Shown here piece after piece: positions 47,677 through 56,829 of a DNA stretch of 64,000 bases; the stretch's first letter is position 1; each line of letters begins with the position of its first letter. The DNA is from Veillonella rogosae JCM 15642. Lineage in GTDB: Bacteria > Bacillota > Negativicutes > Veillonellales > Veillonellaceae. Below the pieces are notes generated by a model. It was not told the DNA's origin, ran no database searches, and was given only the letters and a program-made list of their open reading frames with translations. The stretch covers positions 62,001 through 126,000 of the forward strand of contig NZ_PPCX01000012.1 of NCBI RefSeq assembly GCF_002959775.1, written 5' to 3'. The translations under genes were made by a program, and so were the position numbers.

Positions 47677-49364
47677 GATACATAGTACACATGCTCTTTA
47701 CAGAAGGCATGTACAACTCCTTTCAATTCTTCAGGTAATGCATCAATGTCACATACGGCTTCTTCACCTTTGAAGCGGTAACCACAGCTAGTGCCTGTGA
47801 TGTAGAAACCATCATTTGTACTATCTGCTAAAGCTTCAGCATTGTGGAAGAATGTAATGCGATCCTTGTATGGTTGACAAGGTTCTACGCAATGACATGC
47901 ACAGTTACCACACTCATTACAGCTTTGATCTACATGGACGATCAATTTAGCATCATTTACAGTAACGACTTCATTACATCTATTAGGACATACGCGAACG
48001 CAAGCACCACACACTACGCGGCAGTGGTAGTCAGAGCTACGTGTACCAGGGAAGGATGGCATTGCTTCACGTTTTTTCTTCATTGCATCGCTTTTCTTGA
48101 ATATTTTATTTTCAGCGATGTCTTTAGCAAGTTCTGCAATAAGTTCTTTATGAACTTTTAATGCAGCATTGTAATCAGTAGATTCAACTTCATCTGCCAA
48201 GCTTTTGAAAGTATTATAACCTTCGCCTTGTAGAAGAATTGTACATACTGTTACAGGCCAGATACCACAATCAAAGATAGCTTTGATATTTTGTTTTACA
48301 GCACCACCGCTGTAAGACATTGGTAAGCGTTCACCGAATTGAGCACTGAGAAGCTCAGCTACACCAATTGTTACAGGTAACAAGGATTTACCAGACATGT
48401 ACATTTGCTCACCTGGCAATTCATTGTTATGAATTTGTACAGGGAATGTATTTGTCAATTTAACGCCAAAGATTTTGTTGTGTTTTTCACCAAGAGCGAT
48501 AAGACGTTCTAACATTGGAACAGCTTTATCGAATTGAAGGTCAACTTCGAATTGATGATCTTCAAAGTCAATGTATTCAAAGCCAGCATTATCTAATAAC
48601 TCTCTAATGCGTTTTGGACCTAACAATGTAGGGTTGCATTTCAAGTATAAGTGAAGGCCTTTTTCACTGATGAGGTAAGAACAAATGGATTCGATTTCTT
48701 CAGCTGGGCAACCGTGCATTGTGGACAATGTGATTGCTTGGCAAAGTTCATCGCTAATGGAGTTGATGAAATCAGCATCGATATGTTCAAATTCATTTAC
48801 ATGGTCAAGACACCATTGTTTACATTCATCCCACATAGGAGATTGAGATGCACTGCGCATTGTGTTGATAAATTTATCAACCATTGGGCTCTTAATACCA
48901 GCTAAGTTGTAACCAACACTCATGATGAATAAGAAGCCATCTGGATCGCCTAAGCCTAATTCTTTAGAGATTAATTTTAATGCGAACCAAGCTTTGATGT
49001 ATTCATCAGCAGCTTCATCACAGCTATATTCGGAAGACCATTCTACGTTGTATGTTTCGTCTACAGAGTAGATACAAGGTCTAGGAATACCTAATTCTTC
49101 ACCGTACATAATTTGTACAGTTTTTAATTCGATGCAACGAGCACCAGCTACATAAGATGCCACAATGTTTTGTGCCAACTGTGTATTAGGGCCAGCTGCA
49201 GGACCTACAGGGTTTTCAATGGATTTACCAAAGATAGATAAGCGTTGTTCATGATTAGTACGATGAATTTTATTTACATTGTAAATACGATTGTACATCT
49301 TGTACTCAGTCATAATGTGGTTCATCAAATTTCCGAAACTTACCGGATACATAATGTCACTCAT
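47673..49364 (-). CDS. ygfK: YgfK-like iron-sulfur oxidoreductase lacking the FAD/NAD(P)H domain
   Basis: A 563-residue relative of YgfK (a large subunit formerly called putative selenate reductase). It has the N-terminal dihydroorotate dehydrogenase-like barrel (about 1-440; NPVGPAAGPNTQLAQN, STMHGCPAEEIE, SYSGGAVKQN). This leads directly to a two-cluster ferredoxin domain (CGACVRVCPNRC and CNECGNCACHC) and the conserved YKDRITFF ... STNDGF tail. Typical YgfK proteins are about 1000 residues, with a GltD-like FAD and NADPH domain between these parts. Here that domain is absent without any sign of a frameshift. ATG follows GGAGTG. Confidence 0.86.
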   Translation of the reverse strand: MSDIMYPVSFGNLMNHIMTEYKMYNRIYNVNKIHRTNHEQRLSIFGKSIENPVGPAAGPNTQLAQNIVASYVAGARCIELKTVQIMYGEELGIPRPCIYSVDETYNVEWSSEYSCDEAADEYIKAWFALKLISKELGLGDPDGFLFIMSVGYNLAGIKSPMVDKFINTMRSASQSPMWDECKQWCLDHVNEFEHIDADFINSISDELCQAITLSTMHGCPAEEIESICSYLISEKGLHLYLKCNPTLLGPKRIRELLDNAGFEYIDFEDHQFEVDLQFDKAVPMLERLIALGEKHNKIFGVKLTNTFPVQIHNNELPGEQMYMSGKSLLPVTIGVAELLSAQFGERLPMSYSGGAVKQNIKAIFDCGIWPVTVCTILLQGEGYNTFKSLADEVESTDYNAALKVHKELIAELAKDIAENKIFKKSDAMKKKREAMPSFPGTRSSDYHCRVVCGACVRVCPNRCNEVVTVNDAKLIVHVDQSCNECGNCACHCVEPCQPYKDRITFFHNAEALADSTNDGFYITGTSCGYRFKGEEAVCDIDALPEELKGVVHAFCKEHVYYVS

Positions 49365-49392
49365 AATGTCACACTCCTTTAAAGCGCTTGCG

Positions 49393-50721
49393 TTATGGGT
49401 TTAGTCGTTTCCATAAACCTTTAGATGTTGCTAAAACTTCGTTCATTACTTCAGCTTTGTCGATGCCTTGTAACTTACGATCGATCATACGTGGTACACC
49501 ATCACTAATAGTTGTCACCACATACATACCATTAGCACCGAATAATAAGTGACCATTGATGTTATTTTCATCAAGTGGCGTTGGTGCTGCGTAATCAAGA
49601 ACGATTACGTCAGCTGCGGCACCTTTTTTAAGGATGCCAACTGTAGTATCGAAGAATTCATTCGCCATTTTGCGGTTGTTTTCAAATAGCATATGAGGAA
49701 CTTCACCCCAGCCTACATATGGTTTATGTTGCTCATGTTTTACAAGGCAGTTTGCTACTTTGTAAGATTCGAGCATGTCATTTGTGTAACCATCTGTACC
49801 TAGACCAACTGTGATACCTGCACCTAATAGTTTCAAGATATCTGTTGTGCCTAATGCATTACCCATGTTACTTTCTGGGTTGTGTACAACCTTAGCTTGA
49901 GATTCTTTCAATAATTCTACATCTTGGTCTGTTACGTGTACGCAGTGACCTGCAATACTCTTAGGACCTAAAATGCCAGACTCTACAAGGCGTCTAACAG
50001 GTGTCATGCCATATTTTTCTTTACTATCTGCCACATCTTCAGGGCCTTCTGCAACATGAACATGATAACCTAATTTATCTTCATTGTGAGCTTTAACATA
50101 ATCTAATGTTTCAGGGCTTAGCGTAAAGGATGCATGTAAGCCCATCATAGCAGCAAGTCTTGATGGATCTTGTTTTGCTTCTTTACCAAAGCGTACGTTT
50201 TCTGCAACAGCAGCTTTCATTTGATCTACGCCGTTGCGGTCAGATACTTCGTAGCATAAACAAGAACGAACGCCGAACTGTTTGGCTACATCAGCAATAA
50301 CAGATAAGCTGTTATGAACTTCACCATAAGAAGCATGGTGGTCAAAAATAGTAGTTACACCATTTTCGATACAGCCTAAATACGTAAGTAATGCGCTTGC
50401 TTTTACATCAGGAGCTGTCAATTTATTATCTAAGTAGAACCAAAGTCTTTCCAAGATTTCACCGAAGTTAGTCGGTGCTGGACCTGGTAACGATAAGCCT
50501 CGTGCAAGAGCGGAGTAAATATGATGATGTGCATTGATAAAACCAGGCATAATCAAGCCGCCATGAGCGTCAATGATTTCTGCATTTGCATAAGTTTTAC
50601 ATAATTCATCATATGTACCAATATCAACAATTTGAGTCCCGTCGATAGCAACAGCACCATCATAAATGATAGGTCTATCAGCGTCGCGAGTAATAACAGT
50701 ACCTTTCCCTAAAATAATCAT
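49393..50721 (-). CDS. ssnA: SsnA-type aminohydrolase
   Basis: Metal-dependent amidohydrolase of 442 residues in the cytosine/guanine deaminase-like family. GFINAHHHIYSALARG gives the first metal motif, HVHVAEGPED and GHCVHV the next, and GLGTDGYTND the final Asp. It resembles SsnA, which sits in the purine-degrading locus and presumably hydrolyses a nitrogen-rich intermediate. ATG follows GAGGAGG. Confidence 0.9.
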   Translation of the reverse strand: MIILGKGTVITRDADRPIIYDGAVAIDGTQIVDIGTYDELCKTYANAEIIDAHGGLIMPGFINAHHHIYSALARGLSLPGPAPTNFGEILERLWFYLDNKLTAPDVKASALLTYLGCIENGVTTIFDHHASYGEVHNSLSVIADVAKQFGVRSCLCYEVSDRNGVDQMKAAVAENVRFGKEAKQDPSRLAAMMGLHASFTLSPETLDYVKAHNEDKLGYHVHVAEGPEDVADSKEKYGMTPVRRLVESGILGPKSIAGHCVHVTDQDVELLKESQAKVVHNPESNMGNALGTTDILKLLGAGITVGLGTDGYTNDMLESYKVANCLVKHEQHKPYVGWGEVPHMLFENNRKMANEFFDTTVGILKKGAAADVIVLDYAAPTPLDENNINGHLLFGANGMYVVTTISDGVPRMIDRKLQGIDKAEVMNEVLATSKGLWKRLNP

Positions 50722-50775
50722 GTGGGCACCTCCTCAACAAAACGTTGAAATGCATACTTATAAATCTATATATTA

Positions 50776-51711
50776 TTATAATACGATACGTGTACCTGTT
50801 TTTCCTGCTATACCATCTTTAGATTTTTCTAATAATGTGATAATCGCAACACGGCCTTTTTGAGATTCAGCAAATGCAACAGCTGCTTCTACTTTAGGTT
50901 TCATAGAACCTTCGCCAAATTCGCCTGCAGCGATATACTCTTTAGCTTTTTCAACAGAGATTTCGTCTAACCATTGTTCTTTTTCGGTGCCAAAGTTAAT
51001 AGCAACTTTTTCAACAGCAGTTAAGATAACGAGCACATCTGCATCAATTTGTTGTGCCAATAAGCTACTAGTCCAGTCTTTGTCGATAACGGCTGCTGCA
51101 CCATGAAGTTCATTACCTTCTCTAGTTACAGGGATACCACCGCCACCACAAGCAACAATCAATTGTTTACCAACTAAACCTTTAATAGCTTCTAACTCGA
51201 TGATTTCTTTAGGTGCAGGAGATGCTACCACACGACGATAGCCACGACCAGAATCTTCTTTTACAACGTAATCATAGTTCTTTTCTGCGTATTCAGCTTC
51301 TTCCTTAGTCATAAAGTGACCGATTGGTTTTGTAGGATTTTTGAAAGCTGGATCATTTTTATCAACAAGTACTTGCGTAACCATTGTCATGGTTGGCAAA
51401 TGTTCAATACCACGATTTAACAACTCTTCGTGAAGGGCATTTTGTAAATCATACCCGATATATGCTTGGCTCATAGCCACACATACGGACAATGGTGTAT
51501 TTGGTTGGCTTTCTACTTCACGTGTCAATGCAGCCATCGCATTGTTGATCATACCAATTTGAGGGCCATTGCCATGAGTTACAACTACATCGCAATCAGC
51601 TTCAACTAAGTCAACGATAGTTTTTGCTGTGCTTTTTACAGCAATTTTTTGTTCTGGAAGGGAATTACCTAACGCATTCCCGCCTAACGCTACTACAACT
51701 CTTTTTCTCAT
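50776..51711 (-). CDS. arcC: Carbamate kinase
   Basis: Makes ATP from carbamoyl phosphate. The 311-residue protein has VVALGGNALG, THGNGPQIG, ACGGGGIPV and AVIDKDWTSSLLAQ, all conserved. In this operon it would draw energy from the carbamoyl phosphate released by the YgeW reaction. The ATG at 51709-51711 lies five bases after GAGGAA; a start four codons upstream overlaps that site. Confidence 0.95.
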   Translation of the reverse strand: MRKRVVVALGGNALGNSLPEQKIAVKSTAKTIVDLVEADCDVVVTHGNGPQIGMINNAMAALTREVESQPNTPLSVCVAMSQAYIGYDLQNALHEELLNRGIEHLPTMTMVTQVLVDKNDPAFKNPTKPIGHFMTKEEAEYAEKNYDYVVKEDSGRGYRRVVASPAPKEIIELEAIKGLVGKQLIVACGGGGIPVTREGNELHGAAAVIDKDWTSSLLAQQIDADVLVILTAVEKVAINFGTEKEQWLDEISVEKAKEYIAAGEFGEGSMKPKVEAAVAFAESQKGRVAIITLLEKSKDGIAGKTGTRIVL

Positions 51712-51747
51712 GTTATTCCTCATAACAAATTACAAACAATTAAGAAT

Positions 51748-51776
51748 AAAAAGGAGCCATCAACACGGATGGCCCC
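51748..51776 (-). terminator. Terminator-like hairpin between ygeW and arcC
   Basis: A 10-bp stem with one G-U pair (51752-51761 with 51767-51776) followed on the minus strand by TTTTT. It sits 12 bp after the ygeW stop and 37 bp before arcC, so it may attenuate the distal genes. Confidence 0.75.
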
Positions 51777-51787
51777 TAAACTTTACT

Positions 51788-52981
51788 TTACGGTTGAACG
51801 CGGTCAGTTCCCTTCCGTTCTAATTCTTTTAAAGTTTCTACAGGATTTTTGAATTTACTTAAGAAGATCATAGCTGCAATAACATATGGTTTGTAGCTTG
51901 CTTCTTTGTAAAGAGGTACGCGGTAGCGATCGAATACTGTTGCGTCTACTTCGCCTTCTTCACAACTTACACCTGTAATATCTGCTGGCAAGCAATGTAA
52001 GTAAAGAGCTTTGCCGTCTTTAGTGAGACTCATCATCTCTTCAGTACAAGCCCAATCTTTATGTTTACCATTTTCTTCAAGAAGAACTTTTTCTAATGCT
52101 TTAATGCCTTCATGGTCGTTATCGCCATACAATTTAGTACGTTTTTCCATAGCGCCGAATGGTGCCCAGCTCTTAGGATATACGATATCAGCATCTTTGA
52201 AAGCATCTTTCATGTCGTTAGTTTTACGGAAGGAGCCTCCACAAGCCTCAGCTTGTTTTTTAGCGATTTCTTCAACTTCTGGCATTACTTCATAGCCTTC
52301 TGGATGAGCTAATACAACTTCCATGCCAAGACGAGTGAACAAACCGATAGCACCTTGAGGTACGGATAAAGGTTTACCATAAGATGGGGAGTATGCCCAA
52401 GTCATAGCAAGTTTTTTACCTTTAAGATTTTCAACACCGCCGAACTCTTTGATGATATGAGCTGCGTCAGCCATGATTTGTGTAGGATGGTCGATATCAC
52501 ATTGTAAGTTTACAAGTGTAGGGCGTTGTTCTAATACGCCATCTTCATGACCTTCTTTAACTGCATCGGATACTTCATGCATGTAAGCATTACCTTTACC
52601 AATGTACATGTCATCGCGAATACCGATAACGTCAGCCATGAAGGAGATCATGTTAGCTGTTTCACGAACTGTTTCGCCGTGAGCAATTTGGGATTTACCT
52701 TCATCTAAGTCTTGAACTTCTAAACCTAAAAGGTTACAAGCGGAAGCAAAGGAGAAGCGAGTTCTTGTGGAATTATCACGGAATAAAGAAATGCCAAGGC
52801 CGCTGTCAAATACTTTAGTGGAGATATTGCGTTCTCTAAGAGCACGTAATGCATCAGCTACTGCCCAAACACCTTGTAATTCGTCATCAGATTTTTCCCA
52901 AGTTAAGAAGAAATCTTCGCCGTACATTTTGCTAACGTCTAAGTTTTGTAAAGTTTCAATACTTTTATTGAAGTCTGTCAT
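51788..52981 (-). CDS. ygeW: YgeW-type carbamoyltransferase
   Basis: A 397-residue member of the aspartate/ornithine carbamoyltransferase superfamily with the carbamoyl-phosphate motif DNSTRTRFSF and HCLPADI. It has the YgeW-like insert region HEVSDAVKEGHEDG and the ending FDRYRVPLYKEASYKPYVI. It is not a standard ornithine or aspartate enzyme. In related loci it is thought to break a carbamoylated intermediate to carbamoyl phosphate. ATG preceded by GAGAGGA. Confidence 0.92.
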   Translation of the reverse strand: MTDFNKSIETLQNLDVSKMYGEDFFLTWEKSDDELQGVWAVADALRALRERNISTKVFDSGLGISLFRDNSTRTRFSFASACNLLGLEVQDLDEGKSQIAHGETVRETANMISFMADVIGIRDDMYIGKGNAYMHEVSDAVKEGHEDGVLEQRPTLVNLQCDIDHPTQIMADAAHIIKEFGGVENLKGKKLAMTWAYSPSYGKPLSVPQGAIGLFTRLGMEVVLAHPEGYEVMPEVEEIAKKQAEACGGSFRKTNDMKDAFKDADIVYPKSWAPFGAMEKRTKLYGDNDHEGIKALEKVLLEENGKHKDWACTEEMMSLTKDGKALYLHCLPADITGVSCEEGEVDATVFDRYRVPLYKEASYKPYVIAAMIFLSKFKNPVETLKELERKGTDRVQP

Positions 52982-53032
52982 CTGTAAGTCCTCTCTTTCA
53001 ATTCCCTAAAGGGCTACTTAGAATCTAACTTT

Positions 53033-53066
53033 ATATGGTACCTCATCAAATGGTGAGGTACCATAT
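53033..53066. promoter_or_regulatory. Strong hairpin between ygeY and ygeW
   Basis: A 13-bp perfect stem (53033-53045 with 53054-53066) with an eight-base loop and no T-run on the minus strand. It lies in a 157-bp gap, larger than others in the operon. Likely an mRNA processing or stability element. Confidence 0.55.
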
Positions 53067-53138
53067 GAAATCCTTAATAATTAACTATTTTCTAGTTATA
53101 TCCGTTTAAAATAGATCTAATTCAATTAATGTGTGATA

Positions 53139-54449
53139 TTAGTCTTTGCAGTATACGGATGGTAATAATGCATATACAGCTGCACATGTAACAAGGTCTT
53201 GTTTCCATGTGATTTCGTTAGGAGCATGTGCTTGAGCTTCTGCGCCAGGACCGAAGCCGATGCAAGGGATGCCGTTACGACCCATGATGGATACACCGTT
53301 AGTGGAGAATGTCCATTTATCAGTCAATGGGCGAGCTTTACGCATTTCAACTGTGTCTTCTGCACCGATACGTTCGTTGCCATACAAGCTAGTGTATGCT
53401 TCTTCCAAAGCTTCTGTTACTTTGTGATCTTTAGGAATTACCCAAGTTGGGAAGTAACATTCGATTGGATAAGTTAAACCAGTCCAGGATGGACGAGCAT
53501 ATTCGTACATGGATACTTTCGCACCATATTTTTGAACATGTGGTAATGCTTCGATTTCTGCCAAGCAGGATTGCCATGTTTCACCAGCAGTCATACGACG
53601 GTCCAAGGAAACGGCGCAGGAGTCAGCCACTGCACAACGGCTTGGGGAAGTGTAGAAGATTTGGGAAGTAGTTACAGTACCGCGACCTAAGAAGCGAGCT
53701 TCTTCGTAGTGGTCTGGGTTGAATTTAGGGTCAAGCATTTTTACAAGACCTTTAATTGCTGTGCTTTCATCAGCAGAGTTAGCATTCAAGTCACGGATGT
53801 CTTGAAGAATATCTGCCATTTTGTAGATAGCGTTGTCACCGCGTTCTGGAGCAGAACCGTGGCAAGATACGCCTTGTACGTCTACGCGGATTTCCATACG
53901 ACCACGTTGACCACGGTAGATACCGCCGTCAGTTGGCTCAGTGGATACTACGAATTCAGGACGAATATTGCGTTCTTTAATCATGTATTCCCAGCAAAGA
54001 CCATCGCAGTCTTCTTCTTGAACTGTACCTACAACAAGTACGCGATATTTATCGTTAAGAAGGCCTAAATCTTTCATGATTTTAGCGCCGTATACAGCGG
54101 ATACGATACCACCTAATTGGTCAGATACACCACGACCACCGATTTGTGTTTCATCTTCGAAACCTTCATATGGATCGAAGTTCCAGTTGTCACGGTTACC
54201 GATACCTACAGTATCAATATGAGCATCGAAAGCGATAAGAGTTTTACCAGAACCCATGTAACCAAGAATGTTACCCATTGGGTCTACTTCAACTTCGTCG
54301 AAGCCAAGGTCTTTCATTTCTTTTTCAATGCGTTGAACGTGCTCTTTTTCTTCAGAACTTTCACCAGGGAAAGCTACAATTTCACGTAAAAATTTTGTCA
54401 TCGCTGGGCCATAAGTTGCCGCTGCTTGTTTAATTGCTTGTAAATCCAT
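53139..54449 (-). CDS. ygeY: YgeY-type M20-family metallohydrolase
   Basis: A 436-residue zinc peptidase/deacylase-fold protein. [10 protein letters not shown] and [14 protein letters not shown] supply the first metal ligands, and [11 protein letters not shown] the catalytic Glu pair. The protein belongs with YgeY, the M20 member of purine-degradation loci, where it acts with YgeX on 2,3-diaminopropionate-related intermediates. ATG follows GGAGG. It is 12 bp downstream of ygeX. Confidence 0.92.
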   Translation of the reverse strand: MDLQAIKQAAATYGPAMTKFLREIVAFPGESSEEKEHVQRIEKEMKDLGFDEVEVDPMGNILGYMGSGKTLIAFDAHIDTVGIGNRDNWNFDPYEGFEDETQIGGRGVSDQLGGIVSAVYGAKIMKDLGLLNDKYRVLVVGTVQEEDCDGLCWEYMIKERNIRPEFVVSTEPTDGGIYRGQRGRMEIRVDVQGVSCHGSAPERGDNAIYKMADILQDIRDLNANSADESTAIKGLVKMLDPKFNPDHYEEARFLGRGTVTTSQIFYTSPSRCAVADSCAVSLDRRMTAGETWQSCLAEIEALPHVQKYGAKVSMYEYARPSWTGLTYPIECYFPTWVIPKDHKVTEALEEAYTSLYGNERIGAEDTVEMRKARPLTDKWTFSTNGVSIMGRNGIPCIGFGPGAEAQAHAPNEITWKQDLVTCAAVYALLPSVYCKD

Positions 54450-54461
54450 AATTAATGCCTC

Positions 54462-55673
54462 CTAACGATCTTCACCGTACCACATAATGTTTTTATATCT
54501 TTCAGGGTCTGTATCACCTTCAGTGGAGAAACAGAGAACCTTTGAAGACGCATCTAATTCTAACTCTTTGCGTAAGTCTTCATATTCTGGCATTGTCATA
54601 AGTGCCATTACAAGACCTAATGGAACCGCACCAGACTCACCAGTTGTAATTGGAGTATCGCCTTTTATTGGTGCACCACCAACGCGCATACCTAAACGTG
54701 CTACCCAGTCTGGAGCAGATACGAATACGTCTGCGTGGTTTCTTAAGATATCCCAAGAAACTGTATTTGGTTCGCCACATGCTAAGCCTGCCATGATTGT
54801 TTCAAGGTCGCCTTCTACAATGCGAGGTTCCCCATCATCAGCTACAGCGCCTTTGTATAAGCAAGCTGCTGCTTCTGCTTCAACAACAACCAATTTAGGT
54901 TTTTTAGCTGCATTGCTATATAAGTTAGTGAAGTAACCTACTACGGAACCAGCAAGAGAACCTACACCAGCTTGTACGAATACATGAGTTGGAACTTTGC
55001 AGTTTTCAGCTTCTAATTGAGCTGCTGTTTCCATAGCCATTGTGCCATAGCCTTGCATGATCCAGTTTGGAATTTCTTCGTAACCTTCCCATGCCGTATC
55101 TTGAACTACAACACCATTTGGAACTTCTTTAGATTTTTTAGTTGCTAGGCGTACACATTCATCGTAGTTGAATTCTTCGATTGTTACTGTAGCGCCTTCA
55201 TTTTCGATTTGTTTTCTGCGGTATTCTGTAGAGCCTTTTGGCATAAATACTACAGATTTTTGACCTAATTTATTTGCAGCCCATGCTACGCCGCGACCGT
55301 GGTTACCATCAGTTGCAGTGAAGAATGTAGCTTGGCCGAATTCTTCTTTTAATTTTGCAGATGTTAATACCTCATATGGTACATCTTCAACTGTTTTACC
55401 AAGTTGTTGAGCCACATATTTACCCATCGCATAAGAACCGCCCAACACTTTGAAAGCATTTAGACCAAAGCGATAGGACTCATCTTTTACGAAGAGAGAA
55501 TCAACACCGATATGAGATGCTAAATTTTTAAGTGAAACAAGTGGAGTTACCGTATATTGCGGGAAACTTTCGTGAAACGCTTTAGCTTTCTTAATTTCTC
55601 TAACATCCATAACCGACAAAAACTTGTCGCTAGATGGTGCCATCGTATTACGTTTCCACTGAATTCGTTCCAT
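54462..55673 (-). CDS. ygeX: Diaminopropionate ammonia-lyase
   Basis: PLP enzyme that converts 2,3-diaminopropionate to pyruvate and two ammonia. The 403-residue protein has the PLP-Lys motif GLNAFKVLGGSYA, TDGNHGRGVAWAA and the glycine loop QAGVGSLAG. Such a step would feed pyruvate into the cell's fermentation. ATG follows GGAGG; it comes 9 bp after the regulator gene. Confidence 0.95.
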   Translation of the reverse strand: MERIQWKRNTMAPSSDKFLSVMDVREIKKAKAFHESFPQYTVTPLVSLKNLASHIGVDSLFVKDESYRFGLNAFKVLGGSYAMGKYVAQQLGKTVEDVPYEVLTSAKLKEEFGQATFFTATDGNHGRGVAWAANKLGQKSVVFMPKGSTEYRRKQIENEGATVTIEEFNYDECVRLATKKSKEVPNGVVVQDTAWEGYEEIPNWIMQGYGTMAMETAAQLEAENCKVPTHVFVQAGVGSLAGSVVGYFTNLYSNAAKKPKLVVVEAEAAACLYKGAVADDGEPRIVEGDLETIMAGLACGEPNTVSWDILRNHADVFVSAPDWVARLGMRVGGAPIKGDTPITTGESGAVPLGLVMALMTMPEYEDLRKELELDASSKVLCFSTEGDTDPERYKNIMWYGEDR

Positions 55674-55682
55674 ATTTGCCTC

Positions 55683-56315
55683 CTAGGATTCTTCCTTTAC
55701 AGTATTTAAATCACTATAAAGGGTAAACTTAGAAATATTAAAATACTCTGCTATCTTCTCTGAAGATTTAGAGATAAGAAAAGCCCCTTTTTCATTTAAG
55801 TAGGTAATTGCTTTAAGACGTTCCACCTTACTCATGAGTGGCCCAGGTTTCCCCACTAAACGTTCTGCTTCTAGTAATAAATCATCTAATAGTTCTGACA
55901 CGCTTGTAGTAATTTTTTCAACAGATCCAGCATCACCTTGACCTGTATTTACTAAACTATCCAAAGCCCGATGCATCATAACTAGCTCGGTTATGTCTTG
56001 GTTAATCCCTAGCAAGTAGGCTATGCACCCCTTATCATCACGGATATACATAGTAGATGATTTTAATATTCGACCATCCTTAGTTTTTGTAAGGTAACCG
56101 AATCGACCTTCGCTACCGTCGTCATAACTTAGTACATCTAAAACGGCATGAGATGGTCCATCGCCAACATGACGATTAGTTATGGTACCATTTTCAATAT
56201 ATACAAGTGATGTATCGATATCACGCTGCAAGTCGTGAATCAATACCTCACAAGAAGGCCCAAATTGAACGGCCAACCCATGAGCTATCACCTGTAATCG
56301 TTCTAGTGTACTCAT
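55683..56315 (-). CDS. PAS/HTH transcriptional regulator (YheO/DauR family)
   Basis: A 210-residue regulator with a YheO-like PAS domain (about 5-115; YLLGINQDITELV) and a C-terminal helix-turn-helix (about 160-205; SSEKIAEYFNISKFTLYSDL). Relatives control amino acid and nitrogen catabolism. As the first gene of the purine operon it probably senses a pathway compound and controls the promoter and inverted repeats just upstream. ATG follows GAGGAAGG. Confidence 0.88.
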   Translation of the reverse strand: MSTLERLQVIAHGLAVQFGPSCEVLIHDLQRDIDTSLVYIENGTITNRHVGDGPSHAVLDVLSYDDGSEGRFGYLTKTKDGRILKSSTMYIRDDKGCIAYLLGINQDITELVMMHRALDSLVNTGQGDAGSVEKITTSVSELLDDLLLEAERLVGKPGPLMSKVERLKAITYLNEKGAFLISKSSEKIAEYFNISKFTLYSDLNTVKEES

Positions 56316-56420
56316 AAAATAACCTTCCTCTCATCGGTATTGGTTACTATTTTGTGGACTGAAAGCTTCAGCCTCCGAATTAATTAGTATGTTGAGATTC
56401 ATTCTAACTAATTTTGTAGC

Positions 56421-56448
56421 AACCTAATTTTTTGTTAGGTTCCCTAAC
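56421..56448. promoter_or_regulatory. Overlapping inverted repeats at the purine operon start (candidate operator)
   Basis: AACCTAA (56421-56427) pairs with TTAGGTT (56435-56441), and GTTAGG (56434-56439) pairs with CCTAAC (56443-56448). The middle TTAGG can pair with either side. The second palindrome overlaps the predicted transcription start, so a bound regulator would block initiation. Confidence 0.6.
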
Positions 56449-56451
56449 TTG

Positions 56452-56480
56452 ATTATAGTTCTATGTGCACAAAAATGCAA
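56452..56480 (-). promoter_or_regulatory. Sigma70-type promoter of the purine-catabolism operon
   Basis: On the minus strand TTGCAT (56475-56480), exactly 17 bp, then a perfect TATAAT (56452-56457). Start site near 56445, about 130 nt before the regulator ATG. Confidence 0.78.
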
Positions 56481-56829
56481 CGACAATATGCATCAAAGTT
56501 ATTTGTAATTATGCAAGCATATTCATCAATAGCGAAGAACATATATAAACATTGTGTTTTTCATCATATTATTTTTTAGTTATCATTTTTTTTGATAAGC
56601 AAGAGATAACATCTTGCAAAAATAAATAATATGGAATTCTATAGAAGTAATGCGTGTTCTTCATATCTATATCGGGATTTATATATATGCTTTATAAATA
56701 TTCTTTGTATTCATTAGAAAGAAATTTTTCGTTCTAATTGAAACATTGATGTTATATATAATAAATGTAAAAAAAGCTGTAATAACGAATTTATCGTTAT
56801 TACAGCCTTTGTATATTGTTGAGATCAAA
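56481..56829. other. Intergenic region between purine operon promoter and flavodoxin gene
   Basis: About 350 bp, highly AT-rich, no supportable gene. It contains only the flavodoxin terminator (56769-56806) and upstream flank of the purine promoter. Confidence 0.65.
56769..56806 (-). terminator. Intrinsic terminator after flavodoxin
   Basis: A 13-bp perfect stem (56776-56788 with 56794-56806) with a five-base loop and a T7 run on the minus strand, 24 bp past the flavodoxin stop. Confidence 0.9.

Noticed and set aside
47673-49364. YgfK-like gene as a degraded pseudogene
   Set aside because: Both remaining domains are conserved to the ends, with an intact frame, ribosome site and translational coupling to the next gene.
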